Shown in pieces: positions 1 to 11,017 of a DNA stretch of 64,000 nt (its first letter is position 1; each line of letters opens with the position of its first letter). The DNA comes from Neckera pumila (taxonomy: Eukaryota; Streptophyta; Bryopsida; Hypnales; Neckeraceae), in contig OZ018409.1 of NCBI GenBank assembly GCA_963969595.1, forward strand, positions 7,764,520-7,828,519, read 5' to 3'. Position numbers and translations under genes: made by a program. The notes under the pieces were generated by a model. It had not been told where the DNA came from. It did not search any database and saw only the letters and a list, made by a program, of their open reading frames with translations.

Positions 1-1648
1 AATTGCCCTCATTATAGCAATCCTCGAAATTTTGTCTTTATCAATTATTATTGCATTTGATCGAATTGTACCCATATTTTGAAACTCAACTTTTATAGTA
101 AGTCACAATGCCGTTCCTACTTGGCCACTTTCATTATCATCACTATAAAGCATAATGAAAATAGGCATACCCAAACCGCTCAAATTGGGGCATTCCAGCA
201 AATAACGGCATGCCCCAGTGATTGGTTTTAAATGTGGAATCAATCACCCATGCCGAGTTTGGAGTTATAGTATTTGCATGCTTGAGCATCTCTTCAGTTT
301 ACATTACTAATACAAACGGTCGCTTATTAAGATCTGTATTTAAAGGATTGTATGGTTGATAAAAAACCACTCTCTTCTTTACAATCCATTTAGGAATCGT
401 TTGTTGTACTACGTTATAGTCATCTTCACCACATCTTTCATGCATTTGAAGCCAATAGGAGAGGGCTGATGCTTCTTTTGGATCTAAAAAGAAAGGAAAT
501 GTTTTTTGTTCATGTAGAGGAGCGTTTGCACACAAAATGTCTTCATACCTTTTTGAATATGCTAGTGCTAATTGGATGTTATTTAAGCTTTGTAACATCT
601 TAGCACAATTATTTATTGCACTTTGATGAACGGGCAAAAAAAAATAATCAGTCATTGAACCTGGTTCATGTCCATTGTACTCTTCATTCACATGAATCTC
701 AATATCCTGGCCTTCTTCATCCGGATATATGATTTTCACATAAAACTTATACCCCACATATTTGGCCGTTGAATATTGTTTTTTTCTATCATTCAACCTT
801 CCAATGTCATTTGATTTATCTTGGAATTTTATTCCACGGTGACATACATATATGAGGACCTTGGATGCAAAAGGCTTCATGCAGGGGTATCTATAAATTG
901 GTTTCAGGCGCACCAAATGTTGGACTTTTAAGTTATTCAAGAAGTCCTCCACCTCTCTCAAAGGCATTGTGTACTTTGCATTGTATTGTCGCAGTCGACA
1001 AACCGGCCTTTCATGCGCTTGATGTCCATGTTGACAACCCGAATATGAGCTAATGACTTTTTCAATAAACGATTTTGGGATGCCGTTCAATTGTGTATCC
1101 ACAATCCACTCTTCCTCCCCAATTTTTGCAATTGTTTCTTTATATGGTTCATGTCTTTCACCTCCGTGGTGGGTTTTTAAAACAATTGAGGGCCATTCCT
1201 CAACATATGGGATGAAAAGACGAGGATGCTTTTTGTTGAATAAGCAAGCTTCCCCATTTGCTCCAGTTCGTACTCCAAATTGTTTTCCATATCTTTCCCA
1301 CTTTTAAAAATTCCCTTGTACCATGCTTCTAATGAAGCTCCATCTTGACTAAAGAAATTAGGATCCAAAGTGTTGATAGTCTCCACCGAAGGGACTATCC
1401 TTCCATTGCAACAATCAATAAAATAATTTTCCAATCCCTTCTTAAAGGAATAATACGTCGTATGCAAAAACAAAAAGGATGCAAAAACAAAAAGGATCCA
1501 AGTATCCTTCTTCAACTTTATCCACATACTCTCCATCATAAGTTTCTTCGTCACCCTCTAAAAGCGGTGGTAAATTAAACTTAATTTCCTCATTGAAAAC
1601 AAGATCATTGAGGTTAAGAACCTCAAAAATGTCTCCTATATCATCCAT
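1..1648 (-). pseudogene. decayed MULE-like transposase, truncated at the window edge
   Basis: Read on the minus strand, the frame begins near 1648 with an acidic segment (MDDIGDIFEVLNLND), changes frame around 1440-1540 and again near 1180, and runs open from 1102 to a TAA at 299. The same frame then continues past that stop into a block at about 260-185 reading WVIDSTFKTNHWGMPLF. After a frameshift near 160 it reads FIMLYSDDNESGQ, and a TGA follows where TGG would be expected. The pattern I/VDSTFKTN..W.MPL followed by a hydrophobic strand and SDDNES resembles the start of the MULE-type DDE domain; this family placement is by recognition only. With at least two stops and several frameshifts it cannot encode a working enzyme. 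The C-terminal part lies outside the window. The decayed state is clear, the superfamily less so. Confidence 0.55.
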
Positions 1649-1867
1649 TGCCCTCCACTTTTACTTTTAACCCACTTCCAATGCAACCATCCTCTTGGTT
1701 TCTATGAACAACTAGTTGTTATATCTGCACAACCAACACACAATAAGGTTAATATGAGACAATCAATTCCAAATTTTGAAGAAAATCCAAAATCACCACA
1801 TCAAATTGTCCATCATATTGATCCCATCACATTTCATTCATATATAATTCATAGCGAAATCTTTATT

Positions 1868-2280
1868 CTAAAGACCCCTTTGCCTTAATGGTGCCCTAAA
1901 CCCCATGTTCAATATTTTGCAGAAGGAGGCAGTCTCCTCTTCCCCTTGATCTAGTGGTGCTTTAAAACACGTGCAAAAGTTTGGACAAAGATGTGGCGGA
2001 GACCGCCACGCTTTTGGCCCGATGGTACTTATAATGACGCGCTCAAATTTGGCAAAGAGGTAGCGGTCACCGCCACCCCTTTGCCTCAATGGTGGTCTAA
2101 ATTAAATGCTCAAATTTTAGCAAAGAGGTGGCGGAGACCGCCATCCTCTTTGCCCCAATGATGCTTTAAAGGACATGTTCAATTTTTTGTAAGTGGTGGC
2201 AGCCTCATACACCACATTGGCCCGATGGTGCTCATACCCACTTCAAAATGATTGAACATGTGATGAGGGTTACCATCGAT
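1868..2280. repeat. degenerate ~67-bp tandem repeat with GCGG-GACCGC dyads
   Basis: Units of about 67 bp carry a short dyad, gcggagaccgcc or gcggtcaccgcc, at about 1996, 2063 and 2131. Each dyad is preceded by a segment like caaatttggcaaagaggt and followed by tttgcccc-atggtg. The block runs directly into the longer palindromic array on its right and is probably an older, diverged part of it. Short open frames here are artefacts of the repeat. Confidence 0.7.
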
Positions 2281-3235
2281 TTTGAAGAGGTGGTACTCAC
2301 TACCACCTCTTCAAATAAAATGTACATGTGGTGACACTCACCACATGTCCAATTTTTTTGAAATGATGGTAGTGAGTACCTTCACTTTAAAACCGGTGGT
2401 AACCTCACCACATGTTTGTTTTGTTGAAAGTGGTAGTGGTTACCACATCCCCCTTGGTCGGGTGGTGGTGACCACCATATGTCCAAATTTTGGTTGTGGT
2501 GACATTCCCATGCTAAATTTCATTTTGTGGTGGTGACCGTCACTACCACCTTTTTCATGTCCATTTTTGGGTGATGGTGACGGTCACCACCATTCCCATG
2601 CTAATTTTCAATTTTTGGTGGTGACCATCACTACCACCTTCCTCATGTTCAATTTTTGGTGATGGTGACGGTCACCACCACCTCTATGCTAATTTTCATT
2701 TTGTGGTAATGACCGTCACCACTACTTTCTTCATGTCCAATTTTTTTTGGTAGTGGTGATGGTCACCACCACTTCCTCAAGTCCAATTTTTGATGGTGGT
2801 GACGGTCACCACCATTCCCATACTAATTTTCAATTTGTGGTGGTGACCGTCACTACCACCTTCTTCATATCTATTTTTGGGTGATGGTGACGGTCACCAC
2901 CACCTCCATGCTAATTTTCATTTTGTGGTAGTGACCGTCACCACCACTTTCTTCATGTCTAGTTTTTGGTGGTAGTGACGGTCACCACCATTACCATGCT
3001 AATTTTCAATTTGTGGTGGTGACCATCACCACCACCTTTCTCATGTCTAATTTTTGAGTGGTGGTGACCATCACCACCACCTTTCTCATGTTTAATTTTT
3101 GAGTGGTGGTGATGGTCACCACCACCTTCCCTAAGTCCAATTTTTGGTGGTGGTGACAGCCACCACCACCACCCCATGTCCCCCTGCTAATTTTCTTTCA
3201 GCCATCACCACCACCACTTACTATGAGGGGAGGCA
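2280..3235. repeat. tandem array of palindromic ~44/88-bp units (GGTGGTGACCGTCACCACC)
   Basis: The core GGTGGTGACCGTCACCACC and its variants are near-perfect dyads that recur about every 44-46 bp. A higher-order dimer has a period of 88 bp: cores start at about 2576, 2664, 2798, 2886, 2974, 3063, 3108 and 3152, with steps of 88, 134, 88, 88, 89, 45 and 44. Spacers alternate between cccatgctaattttcaattt and ttcatgtccaattttt. Every unit can fold into a hairpin. Apparent His/Gly/Val-rich open frames are by-products of the repeat. The array fades into plain sequence near 3240. Confidence 0.9.
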
Positions 3236-3239
3236 CCAC

Positions 3240-4744
3240 CACTCCCCTCATAGTACTCTCTGTAGGATTTGGCAGGCCCCCACCCCCCCCCATGCCTTGG
3301 TCAAAATGAAGAAGTGAGAGCAAATTTGTGGAACACCACCCACCTGATTAGTAAGATGGCTTGAGCCCATGTTACCAAATTTCTAAAATTAAACTTACAT
3401 GACATGCTAATTAAACTTCCATGTCATGATTTGGTTAGTTGGTCTTCAATGCCCTAAAGTTTATTCATTCCGTCAGTTTACATGACATGACTTAAATTCT
3501 GGTTTATTACTGTACTGGAATGGAATTAGGACTTGGGGGTGGGTGGGCTGCCCCCATCTGCCACACTCCAAACCCTCCTCCTTGAATCTCCCCCCACCTT
3601 CCATCCAAGCTGTCCCTCCATCTGAAGGGCCCACATGGAAGGAACTCACCCTCAAACTTGAGGGTGGCTGGAGACGAGGGGTGCCCATTGTAGACAGCTC
3701 TCTTGCAACCAATAGGGTCAATGTCACATAGCTTGCAAGGTACACTGAATAGTGAAATTAGGTTGCCCTCCACATTGCACACTATATAAATATTTTTTGG
3801 TACTATAAGAGCATTTCCATCAAGGCCCATAAGAGCTGGCCTCAACGGTTCCTGACGGGCCCTTTACCTTTTCGTCCTCCACCGTCCCCCTTGCAACGGC
3901 CACTTTGGAAGCGGCCACATCAAAAATCCAAGTGGCCACACAATAGCTGTGGGCCACTTCAATTATATACGACCGCAACTTTCGGAGAATTCCGTTGTCG
4001 AATTTTTGTCCGATCATGTCTGATCATGGCAACTGATAAGCGATAAAGAGTGCTTGCAACACAAGCAGCAACATGTGTGTAGAGGTGATGACACATGGTC
4101 CACGAGAAGAGCGTGGAGGTGGGGTCATCTTACTACAAGGGGCAACAGAGTGTATGGGGGTGAGGTCTGTCATCCATCCCTTGGCTTCCACAAATCCAGG
4201 GCCCGCTCAATCTGCTTTGGTGCGCTACATTGGGCAGGCCTTGGTGGGAATGCTCTAACAGTATTTTGCCAAAAAGAATATTGTTCCTCTAGTGGCAGTA
4301 TTGGGTGCGTGGGCGCAATACTATCAGGAATAAACTCAAAAAGTTGTATGCACCTCCACAGAGACAAGTGGTACGAGGTAACTATTCTAGGTAATGCAAC
4401 CTAACTATTTAGGCAACCTCAATTTCACTAATATTTGGTGTAGAATCAGTGAATAAGGCTTCGTATGGATACGAACAAACCTTGGTCTCAATCTTATCAG
4501 TCACTGATGGATATAAGGTAACTACACCTAAGATCGCACGCTTCCTAAAATTGCTTAGTGGATATTCTTGCCTAAAATGTACTCCACTATTCATACGACT
4601 CTATGATTGCTTTTGGGTGCACTTATTCTCAACACTTTGGAAATTTGTAGTTTATTCACACGGTGTCCAAAAAATGCATTTTAAGAGAATCTAGAATCCC
4701 CTTTGGACTACCAATGGGACCCCACAATTTTTTTTTCCAATATC
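3240..4744. other. intergenic, no gene recognised
   Basis: No open frame here shows a recognisable domain, and frames overlap on both strands without coding character. Composition is less AT-rich than most of the window around 3540-4260. It may be old repeat debris or an untranslated transcribed segment; I see no support for a gene. Confidence 0.5.
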
Positions 4745-5100
4745 AATACCTTAAATGAGGCTGTTTGTATGTTTGTTTTGTTTTGTTTTTGTTTGTAACG
4801 TGGACAACTTCCTGACCGTGCGTCCCCCGGCTGCGTGCTTGGTATCGTCGGAAAGCTCACACCGAGGAGGGGTGCACCGGCTTGGTTTCGTGGCATTTGG
4901 AGCGGTGGTGCAAAAGTTATTGAATTTCAAAGTATTTATTGATTAAAAATTTAGAAAATTACTTTTACTTTGATTTTGGTGGCGTTCTTGGTACTGGGAG
5001 TGGAACCGAGAGTAGAACTGGGAGTAGAATCGGAAGTAGAACCAAGAGTGGAACTGGGAGTAGATGAAAATTGGGCCAACGGCACAGGGTCACACTAGTA
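4745..5100 (+). repeat. dispersed repeat R1, copy 1
   Basis: This segment shares long stretches with 28935-29342: a T/G-rich lead, ccgtgcgtcccc, gcgtgcttggta-cgtcggaaag, caaaagttattgaatttcaaag, attacttttactttgatttt, and a terminal ggcacagg-acactagtag. The copies diverge in the middle, where copy 1 carries a run of 15-bp repeats. No protein domain was recognised. It is a mobile-element fragment or other dispersed repeat of unknown class. Confidence 0.75.
4985..5066 (+). repeat. 15-bp tandem repeat (gaactgggagtagaa-like)
   Basis: About five to six imperfect copies of a unit like gaactgggagtagaa follow one another inside R1 copy 1. The other R1 copy lacks them, so this is a local expansion after the copies separated. 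Confidence 0.75.
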
Positions 5101-6450
5101 GTAGTGAAAACCATGCTGAATCATGCTGAATCACAATCTGGCGTTTAAATGCCAGAAACAAAAACCCTGCTTATCATCAATAAGTTAAGTTCCATTGAAA
5201 GAGAAGAGTGGGCTTCGAGAACTCTCATTGGCTGCATCCCCCAATTCAAGGCAGACACTCACTTCCAATTTGCGGCTGTAGAACAAGTCCTCCGGCAAAC
5301 ATGGGCTCCACTTCGAGTGCGTTCAAACTCAAAACCTTTTCACCACTTGCCTGACTCCTCCTCTCCCTCGAAAACCGCAGAGTGAAAATAAGAACTTATC
5401 TATCCTCCGACCTCCCCACGGGGTGCATGCTGAGCTCACTGACCAACGAACCAACTGACAACAAGAGCGTCAGGGATATCCTGTGCGTCCTCTCTGTACG
5501 TCCTGCACTGAATGCGAATCATGTCGCATTGATGGAACTCCTTCCCCAAATGAACCCCATGACGACGGTCGATATATCCCATGCAACCCACAGTCACCAT
5601 TGTCTCCAATTCAACTCACCATCGATCCGGCCTCTGTAGCTTGATTCCGGAAGATCCATAAACCAGCTACCATATTCAATCAACCGCTGAAATCAGGCTG
5701 GGACTCCCATGTCTGCGAAAGAATCAAAGAGCTACAAAGGTGAATGAGCTCCAATTTTATTGATATCAATTGATCTCATAGTGATATAAGTAGCCTAGAG
5801 CCGGGTCTCAGAAAGGGGTGAGGACGTAACGTCGCCGCTCCCATGATCGAGCTTTGCTGTATGTGGGGCCTGCAAAGATCGAGATACTGTAGATCGATCA
5901 GGAATCGTAGCTCTTCGATTCGTGCAATTCGTGGCCGATTCAGATGTGTGTGATGTGAAGATCTATGGACAATGCGTCGCAACAGTATTCTTTTATTGAG
6001 AAATTAATGAGAACAGTTGAAGACGGCCGGTACGTGTGTAGTTCCGATTCCGGCCAGTGTGGCTCCCACTTCGCAGACACGGCCGGTAGGGGTAGCGAGT
6101 TTTTGCTCGGGCGTCTGGAATTGCGGGAGCAGGGGGCGCAGCGGCGAGCGCGGATATGGTGGAGTTAGGGCTGCCTGCCTTCAGTTGGGTGGGAGCCCCG
6201 CCTGAGCTGAGCTCCAGCTGAGCTGGTGCTGTGGGAAGCCGGGGAGCAGTGTGCCGGTAGACGGTCGCGGCGTGCTTAAAGCCTCGCCGGGCGTGTGTCG
6301 GAGGCAAGCTGGTGCATAGCCACGGCAGCCGTCGATGCAACGGTCGGGCCCGGAATCTCCCGTCGTTGACGCCTGCCAGAAGGAGCTTCGTCTCCTCTTC
6401 CGATAGACCTTCCTGCAGCGTCTTTGCCATCGCTTCCCATGCCCGTCCCG
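5101..6450. other. intergenic to promoter-proximal, no gene recognised
   Basis: Short frames on both strands show no recognisable domain. From about 5990 onward the sequence becomes GC- and CpG-rich and leads into the iron permease promoter; open frames in that part are composition effects on both strands. Confidence 0.5.
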
Positions 6451-6454
6451 CCAC

Positions 6455-6460
6455 TATAAA
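6455..6460 (+). promoter_or_regulatory. TATA box of the FTR1-like gene
   Basis: TATAAA sits in a GC-rich context (cgccactataaagcccc), about 235 bp upstream of the ATG at 6691. A start of transcription near 6485-6495 would give a leader of roughly 200 bp. Placement is by sequence match and distance only. Confidence 0.55.
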
Positions 6461-6690
6461 GCCCCAACGACGCCAATCATCCAGTCTTACTCCGTTGTCG
6501 CTCCTCTCGACCGCCCCTCATGGTCGTCTGTATGCTCCCACACTTCTTGTGTCAATCCCAAACAGTCGCACCGTAGCACAATTCGCATTGGGGCTGTCGC
6601 AATTGATGCGGCAAGAAGCGCCATTGATTGATTGGAATCCCAATTTTGGGGGGGAGGGACGTGCAGTATAGGTAGCAGCAGCTTGCAGCC

Positions 6691-7662
6691 ATGGTGAGCC
6701 TGTTCAGTGTCCCCGCGTTCTTCATTCTATTTCGGGAGACGCTGGAGGCGGCGATCATCCTGTCCGTTATGATGGCGCTTCTGGACAAGCTCGTGCAGGA
6801 CAAGGTGCAGCGGCGTCGCATGAAGAAGCATGTGTGGCTGGGAGTAGTGGGCGGCGTGACGCTCGCTCTCGTCGCGGCCGCGGTCTTCTTGTCGCTCTAC
6901 TACACGGTCGCAAAGGACGCGTGGGACAGCACGGAAGGCCTTTGGGAAGGCATCCTGGGCCTCCTTGCGGTCATTCTCATCACCATCATGGCGTTCTCCA
7001 TGATCCGCGTGGAGACTTGGAAGGCCAAGTGGGAGCAGAAGTTGACCAAAGTGACTGTGCAAGCCATGGAGAAGGAGAAAGAAGGGGAGTCGCTCCGGAC
7101 CCGGCGCAGCAAGTACGCGATGATTTTGCTGCCGTTGAGCATTGTGCTTCGGGAGGGTGTCGAGGCTGTCATCTTTCTCGGTGGGATTGGGTTGAACGAC
7201 CCAGGGACTTCTCTCCCCATTCCGGCCATAATTGGTGCCTGCTGTGGAATTCTCGTCGGCTATTTGCTGTACAAGGGATGCAGCACCGCTAGCTTCAAGT
7301 ACTTCTTGCTGTTCTCCACCGCGTTCTTGCTCATCATCGCCGCGGGCCTGTTCGCGGGCTCCGTGCATGAGTTCGAGGAGTACAGGGAAGACGAGCACTT
7401 CATCTGGCAATTGCATTGCTGCCACGAAGACAACGACGGCATTTGGAAACTGTTGAACGCAGTGGTCGGTTGGTGTGACGAAGCCACCGTGGGCACGCTC
7501 ACGTCCTACATCTGCTACTGGGTGTTCGTCGTCGTCACGTTCCTCCTCTTGCGAATGAAGTGGAAGCGCGACGCCGAGCGCGACCTGGCTGCACAGAAGC
7601 TGGAGTCTCTGAACAACAATGGCAGGGACGGGACCCCGATGACCACCGCCAACGTCGTGTAG
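6691..7662 (+). CDS. FTR1: FTR1-family high-affinity iron permease
   Basis: This is a single uninterrupted frame of 323 residues. It carries the two hallmark FTR1 iron-binding motifs of the REXXE type, RETLE at residues 15-19 and REGVE at 154-158, each inside a hydrophobic helix. About seven membrane segments are visible, at roughly 5-30, 48-72, 85-106, 143-167, 178-194, 203-224 and 271-288. An acidic patch EFEEYREDE at 227-235 follows a TM helix, where FTR1 proteins carry an acidic iron-relay segment. FTR1 proteins import iron oxidised by a partner multicopper ferroxidase at the plasma or vacuolar membrane; no ferroxidase gene is seen nearby. The ATG (cagccATGgtg) is the first in frame and places RETLE at the usual N-terminal distance. 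Coding GC, especially at third positions, is far above the surrounding DNA, and no intron is present. The family is generally absent from flowering plants, which points to an early-diverging plant. Confidence 0.93.
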   Translation: MVSLFSVPAFFILFRETLEAAIILSVMMALLDKLVQDKVQRRRMKKHVWLGVVGGVTLALVAAAVFLSLYYTVAKDAWDSTEGLWEGILGLLAVILITIMAFSMIRVETWKAKWEQKLTKVTVQAMEKEKEGESLRTRRSKYAMILLPLSIVLREGVEAVIFLGGIGLNDPGTSLPIPAIIGACCGILVGYLLYKGCSTASFKYFLLFSTAFLLIIAAGLFAGSVHEFEEYREDEHFIWQLHCCHEDNDGIWKLLNAVVGWCDEATVGTLTSYICYWVFVVVTFLLLRMKWKRDAERDLAAQKLESLNNNGRDGTPMTTANVV

Positions 7663-7725
7663 TGAACGTCGTCGTTCTCGGGGGTAGAGTATGCTTCCAT
7701 TTAGGGATCAATGTGGGTTGGATAA

Positions 7726-7731
7726 AATAAA
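7726..7731 (+). terminator. poly(A) signal of the FTR1-like gene
   Basis: A canonical AATAAA lies 64 bp after the stop codon, within gataaaataaaaagg. It is the first such site after the coding region. Confidence 0.6.
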
Positions 7732-7739
7732 AAGGAAAA

Positions 7740-9600
7740 ATGCAGCGGCGGCCTAGCGTCATGATATTCCCATTTCATTGCAATTGCAGGTCGTCAATGC
7801 GGGGCGCCTTGCAAGCTAATCGACCGGGTAATGAATGTGAGGGCGCCTGCTGTGAGGCTGATTGAATTTGGGCGGCGAGCTGGTGATTGATTTAATAGAC
7901 CAAACGTGCAGCCATCGATAGGAATCACTCCAGCAAATTACAACACGCCGGCCAGGGATTGATCAGCACCATATTAATGTTTTCTCTGTAGAAGGTTTAG
8001 ATCAGCTTTCTTAAAACTCTAGAGTACACGGGCTTGTGTGGGGAAGATAATCAGCAATGTCCCCTCAGAATTTTCTTTTACATGTATTGTAAAAGAGGCG
8101 GTGCAATGTAAACGAGATGCACGCAATAGAGACAGAAGGTGTTTTCTATCTTCCATAACTGCAAATCGGCCGAGCTGCCTCAGTCGCTTGTAAATCCTTG
8201 AATGTGTCTCACAGTAATTTATAGCCAACTGGAGATTGAATGATTAATGAGGTCTTCAAGAACGTGGAATTCAGGCTGGATTACTGGAACTGCGAATTGG
8301 GAGTCTTTTCTTCTGTTAGCGACCATATCCAATTAGTTATCCATTTGTGGAAGCAGCTTTAAATTGGGTGCAATTTCGGTATTAAATATCTGTCCAAATG
8401 TTATAAAATACAAAATTTAGGATGACGGAATAATTTCAGGGAATGATACTCTTATATTTAAAAAAATTGGAATTCGACATGTTTGAAAATGTAAAGTATG
8501 GCAGAGACACATTTCCCCTGACATATGGAATATTCGTCCTCTGTACTTGCCGTCATTTGAGGGTGTGCCTGCCATTGTTTATGTGTGAGTCTGAAGTCTG
8601 TAGATTACAAAATATGAGGTAGCGCGTCCCCAACCTGGTCCCAAAATCCAAATGCGATTTTTCTAGTTTCGTCTATTGCTGAAAACTCTGCTAATTGTTC
8701 TAAATTTCGAATATAACACTCACATTTTTGTAGCCGCAATGATATTTTTTGCGGTTGAAATTTTGCCAAATTTAGCCACTGATGAACACTGGTCCCAAGA
8801 AACTCTATATGTGCACCCCAAATGTTGTGCAATTTGACCAAATTCGAAGTCTACCCAACAATATCAATTCGGAGCTCCGTCATTCAATTATTCGTCTTGT
8901 TACTTTGATTCATACCCTTTCTATGGCGCGGCAGCGAAACGGATTGCCGTGGTCCGCATGATCCTCCAAAAGTAATCTGGTTCTCCTGGATGCAGGTTCG
9001 TTTTCCAGTCTCAAGCTCCTTCTTCAGATTTTGGTTATATTGGCAAACCCTTTTTGTCTTCATACGCAACTTATTACCATATTAAGATTTCTCAGTCCAT
9101 TCACAATACGTGACGTCGTCATTTTTGGAGATACGATACTCCTTTTCACTTTCGTTTCTTCAATTCTCTCGTCGTAATAAAACCCCTCCTGACTTGGCTA
9201 TGGCTGGCTGTGCATGTGCAGGCCAATTTGGGGAGCATGATCGAGTGGTAATGGTGTCTGCGTACAACTGAATGGCAAGTACAGTACTGTCCGTATATAG
9301 AGAGGGCAACTGGGCAAGAGGTAACCCATTGTTGGAGTCCAGTACAGTACGTTGTCTTCGGAAGCTTTAGTCTTTGTCCTTCTGCAACTGCCGAAGGTCA
9401 AGATACAGTATCACATGCTCCTGGAGCACATCGATCACGCAGAAGGCCGCCTGCCTTTGGCTTCGGAACTATCGAGGAGCCCAACTTTGCTGACACATTA
9501 ATTCCTCTGGGGTTGCTTCAGTCTGAGTTGATCGGTAAGCTTAACCTTGAAAAGAGACATACCCGTAAACAGATCTTATCAATTCATTAACCACACCTGC
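7740..9600. other. intergenic, no gene recognised
   Basis: GC content falls back to background by about 8000. Frames on both strands (for example 8605-8841 on minus) show no recognisable domain or splice structure. Nothing further is seen. Confidence 0.5.
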
Positions 9601-9628
9601 AAATTAACCCCTAATTACCCCGAGGCAC

Positions 9629-9886
9629 CAAATTCTGGCCGGTGTGAACCGACCCCCTCGCTCAGCCATCAGGAAAACCCTAAAAAAATTTATTTGCCAT
9701 ATATGATAAAATTTGTAAAGACTGAATTCATATTTGCAAGTAGAGGTCCCAAATTAACTTGGAGAGGTGAAGAATATAGATTTAACATCGCACAAAATAG
9801 GGGGCTTTTTTTACATGCACCCCTGGAATGGAATTGCCTGGGCAGCCTGAGCGAGGGGGTCAATTCACCCCGGCCCAAATTTTGAT
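9629..9886. repeat. foldback element with ~46-bp arms
   Basis: The left arm, 9629-9674 (ccaaattctggccgg then accccctcgctcag), is the reverse complement, with few mismatches, of the right arm at about 9840-9886 (ctgagcgagggggt then cggcccaaattttg). About 165 bp of AT-rich sequence lies between them. This is typical of a small non-autonomous foldback or MITE-like element. No target duplication was established. A TTAACCCCTAA string at 9604 sits just to its left. Confidence 0.65.
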
Positions 9887-10092
9887 GTTCACAATACTGT
9901 ATGTGTAGGTTAGGTCGAAAATAAGTAGGGGAAATTTGGATCGTGTCTAAAATTTTAAAAATTTTAAAACTACTTCTGAAAATCTGGAAAATTTCCATTG
10001 TTGCTAATTCTAAATATCTAAAAATTATTCTTGAGAAAATTAGAAAAAGGAACATATTTACACATGAATAGAAAAAATCAATCCAAAATTAA

Positions 10093-11013
10093 CCCCTAAG
10101 TCTCCCAAGTCCCCTCGGAGGACACTTGGGATTTTGGGCAGGCTCATGTGACTTGAAATTTTGACTTGATATTTTGAATTTTTTTTTGAAGATAGGGAAT
10201 CACATTAGCTTTCTAAATGTATAATTTTTTTTCAATCGATGCCTAGGAGCAAAAATTATGCCACCCAAAGACAAAAAAGCAATTTGCCGGGCAGAAAAAA
10301 AAAATTAGAAAAATTGAATTTTATTTTATTTTATTTTTTTCTCAAAGATCATGTTTTTGTCTACATTTGAAGCTTTGATTCATTCTATTTGGACTCGGAA
10401 CAAGAAAGTTATGGACAATCTTGTTTTTTGGGCAATCTAAGCATCTTAAAAAAATAAAAAAAAACTTATAGAATTCATTTTTTAATGCAATTTTTAAATT
10501 TTGTAAATTTTGTAATTTTAAAAGGTTAAATTTGTTTGCAAGGACAATCCCACCATTGGGATTATGGTGTTTTAATTCCACCTAAGAGCCATTAATGATT
10601 TAGTGCTTAGTTCAATGTTGGACGCACTTCTACTTAGCAATTGTTTTATATGTGAAAATCAAGATTTGACATTCTGAATTTTGTTTTCTGAACTCTCAAC
10701 TCAACTGTTCAACATAAAAAATTTTAACTTTATGGTGCCTAGTGCAAAAGAAATCCACAAATGGCCGTCAAAGTCATCTGAAATTGCAAGCTACAGTTCA
10801 AAAAAACTTCTTTTTCCAACTTCAAATGCTAATATCTTCCAATCCGTACAGTCAAACTTCATGAAATTTTTGCCACATGATCTAAGGCAATTGAAGTACA
10901 AGATCCTACTATTAGATTCTAAACGAAATTTTTTTTGGTTTAGGAGTGATCGCAGCAAAAATGACAGTTTTCAGTGGGTTCGGAAGGCAGAAAATGCCTT
11001 GGAGATTTAGGGA
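10093..11013 (+). mobile_element. TTAA-flanked non-autonomous element, subfamily B, copy B1
   Basis: This 921-bp block is bounded by TTAA at 10089-10092 and 11014-11017. It begins CCCCTAAG and ends TTTAGGGA. Its interior matches 22697-23633 in the same orientation: tgtctacat-tgaagctttgattcatt, gaaagttatggacaatctt, caatc-cac-attggga-ttat, and so on. It carries no coding capacity beyond chance frames. TTAA target sites with CCCTAA-type ends are the signature of piggyBac elements; the link to the transposase at 45.5-49 kb is inference. Confidence 0.75.
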
Positions 11014-11017
11014 TTAA

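Noticed and set aside
2959..3177. His/Gly-rich minus-strand ORF
   Set aside because: It is the translation of the palindromic GGTGGTGAC satellite, and its frame follows the repeat unit.
2280..3235. CRISPR array
   Set aside because: The repeats are palindromic and regularly spaced, but spacers are shared between units rather than unique, and the genome is eukaryotic.
5993..6454. 153-codon minus-strand ORF and overlapping plus-strand ORFs upstream of FTR1
   Set aside because: They lie in CpG-rich promoter and leader sequence where stops are scarce; no domain and no splice support.
6727..7425. 232-codon minus-strand ORF
   Set aside because: It is antisense to the FTR1 coding region and results from its GC-rich third positions.
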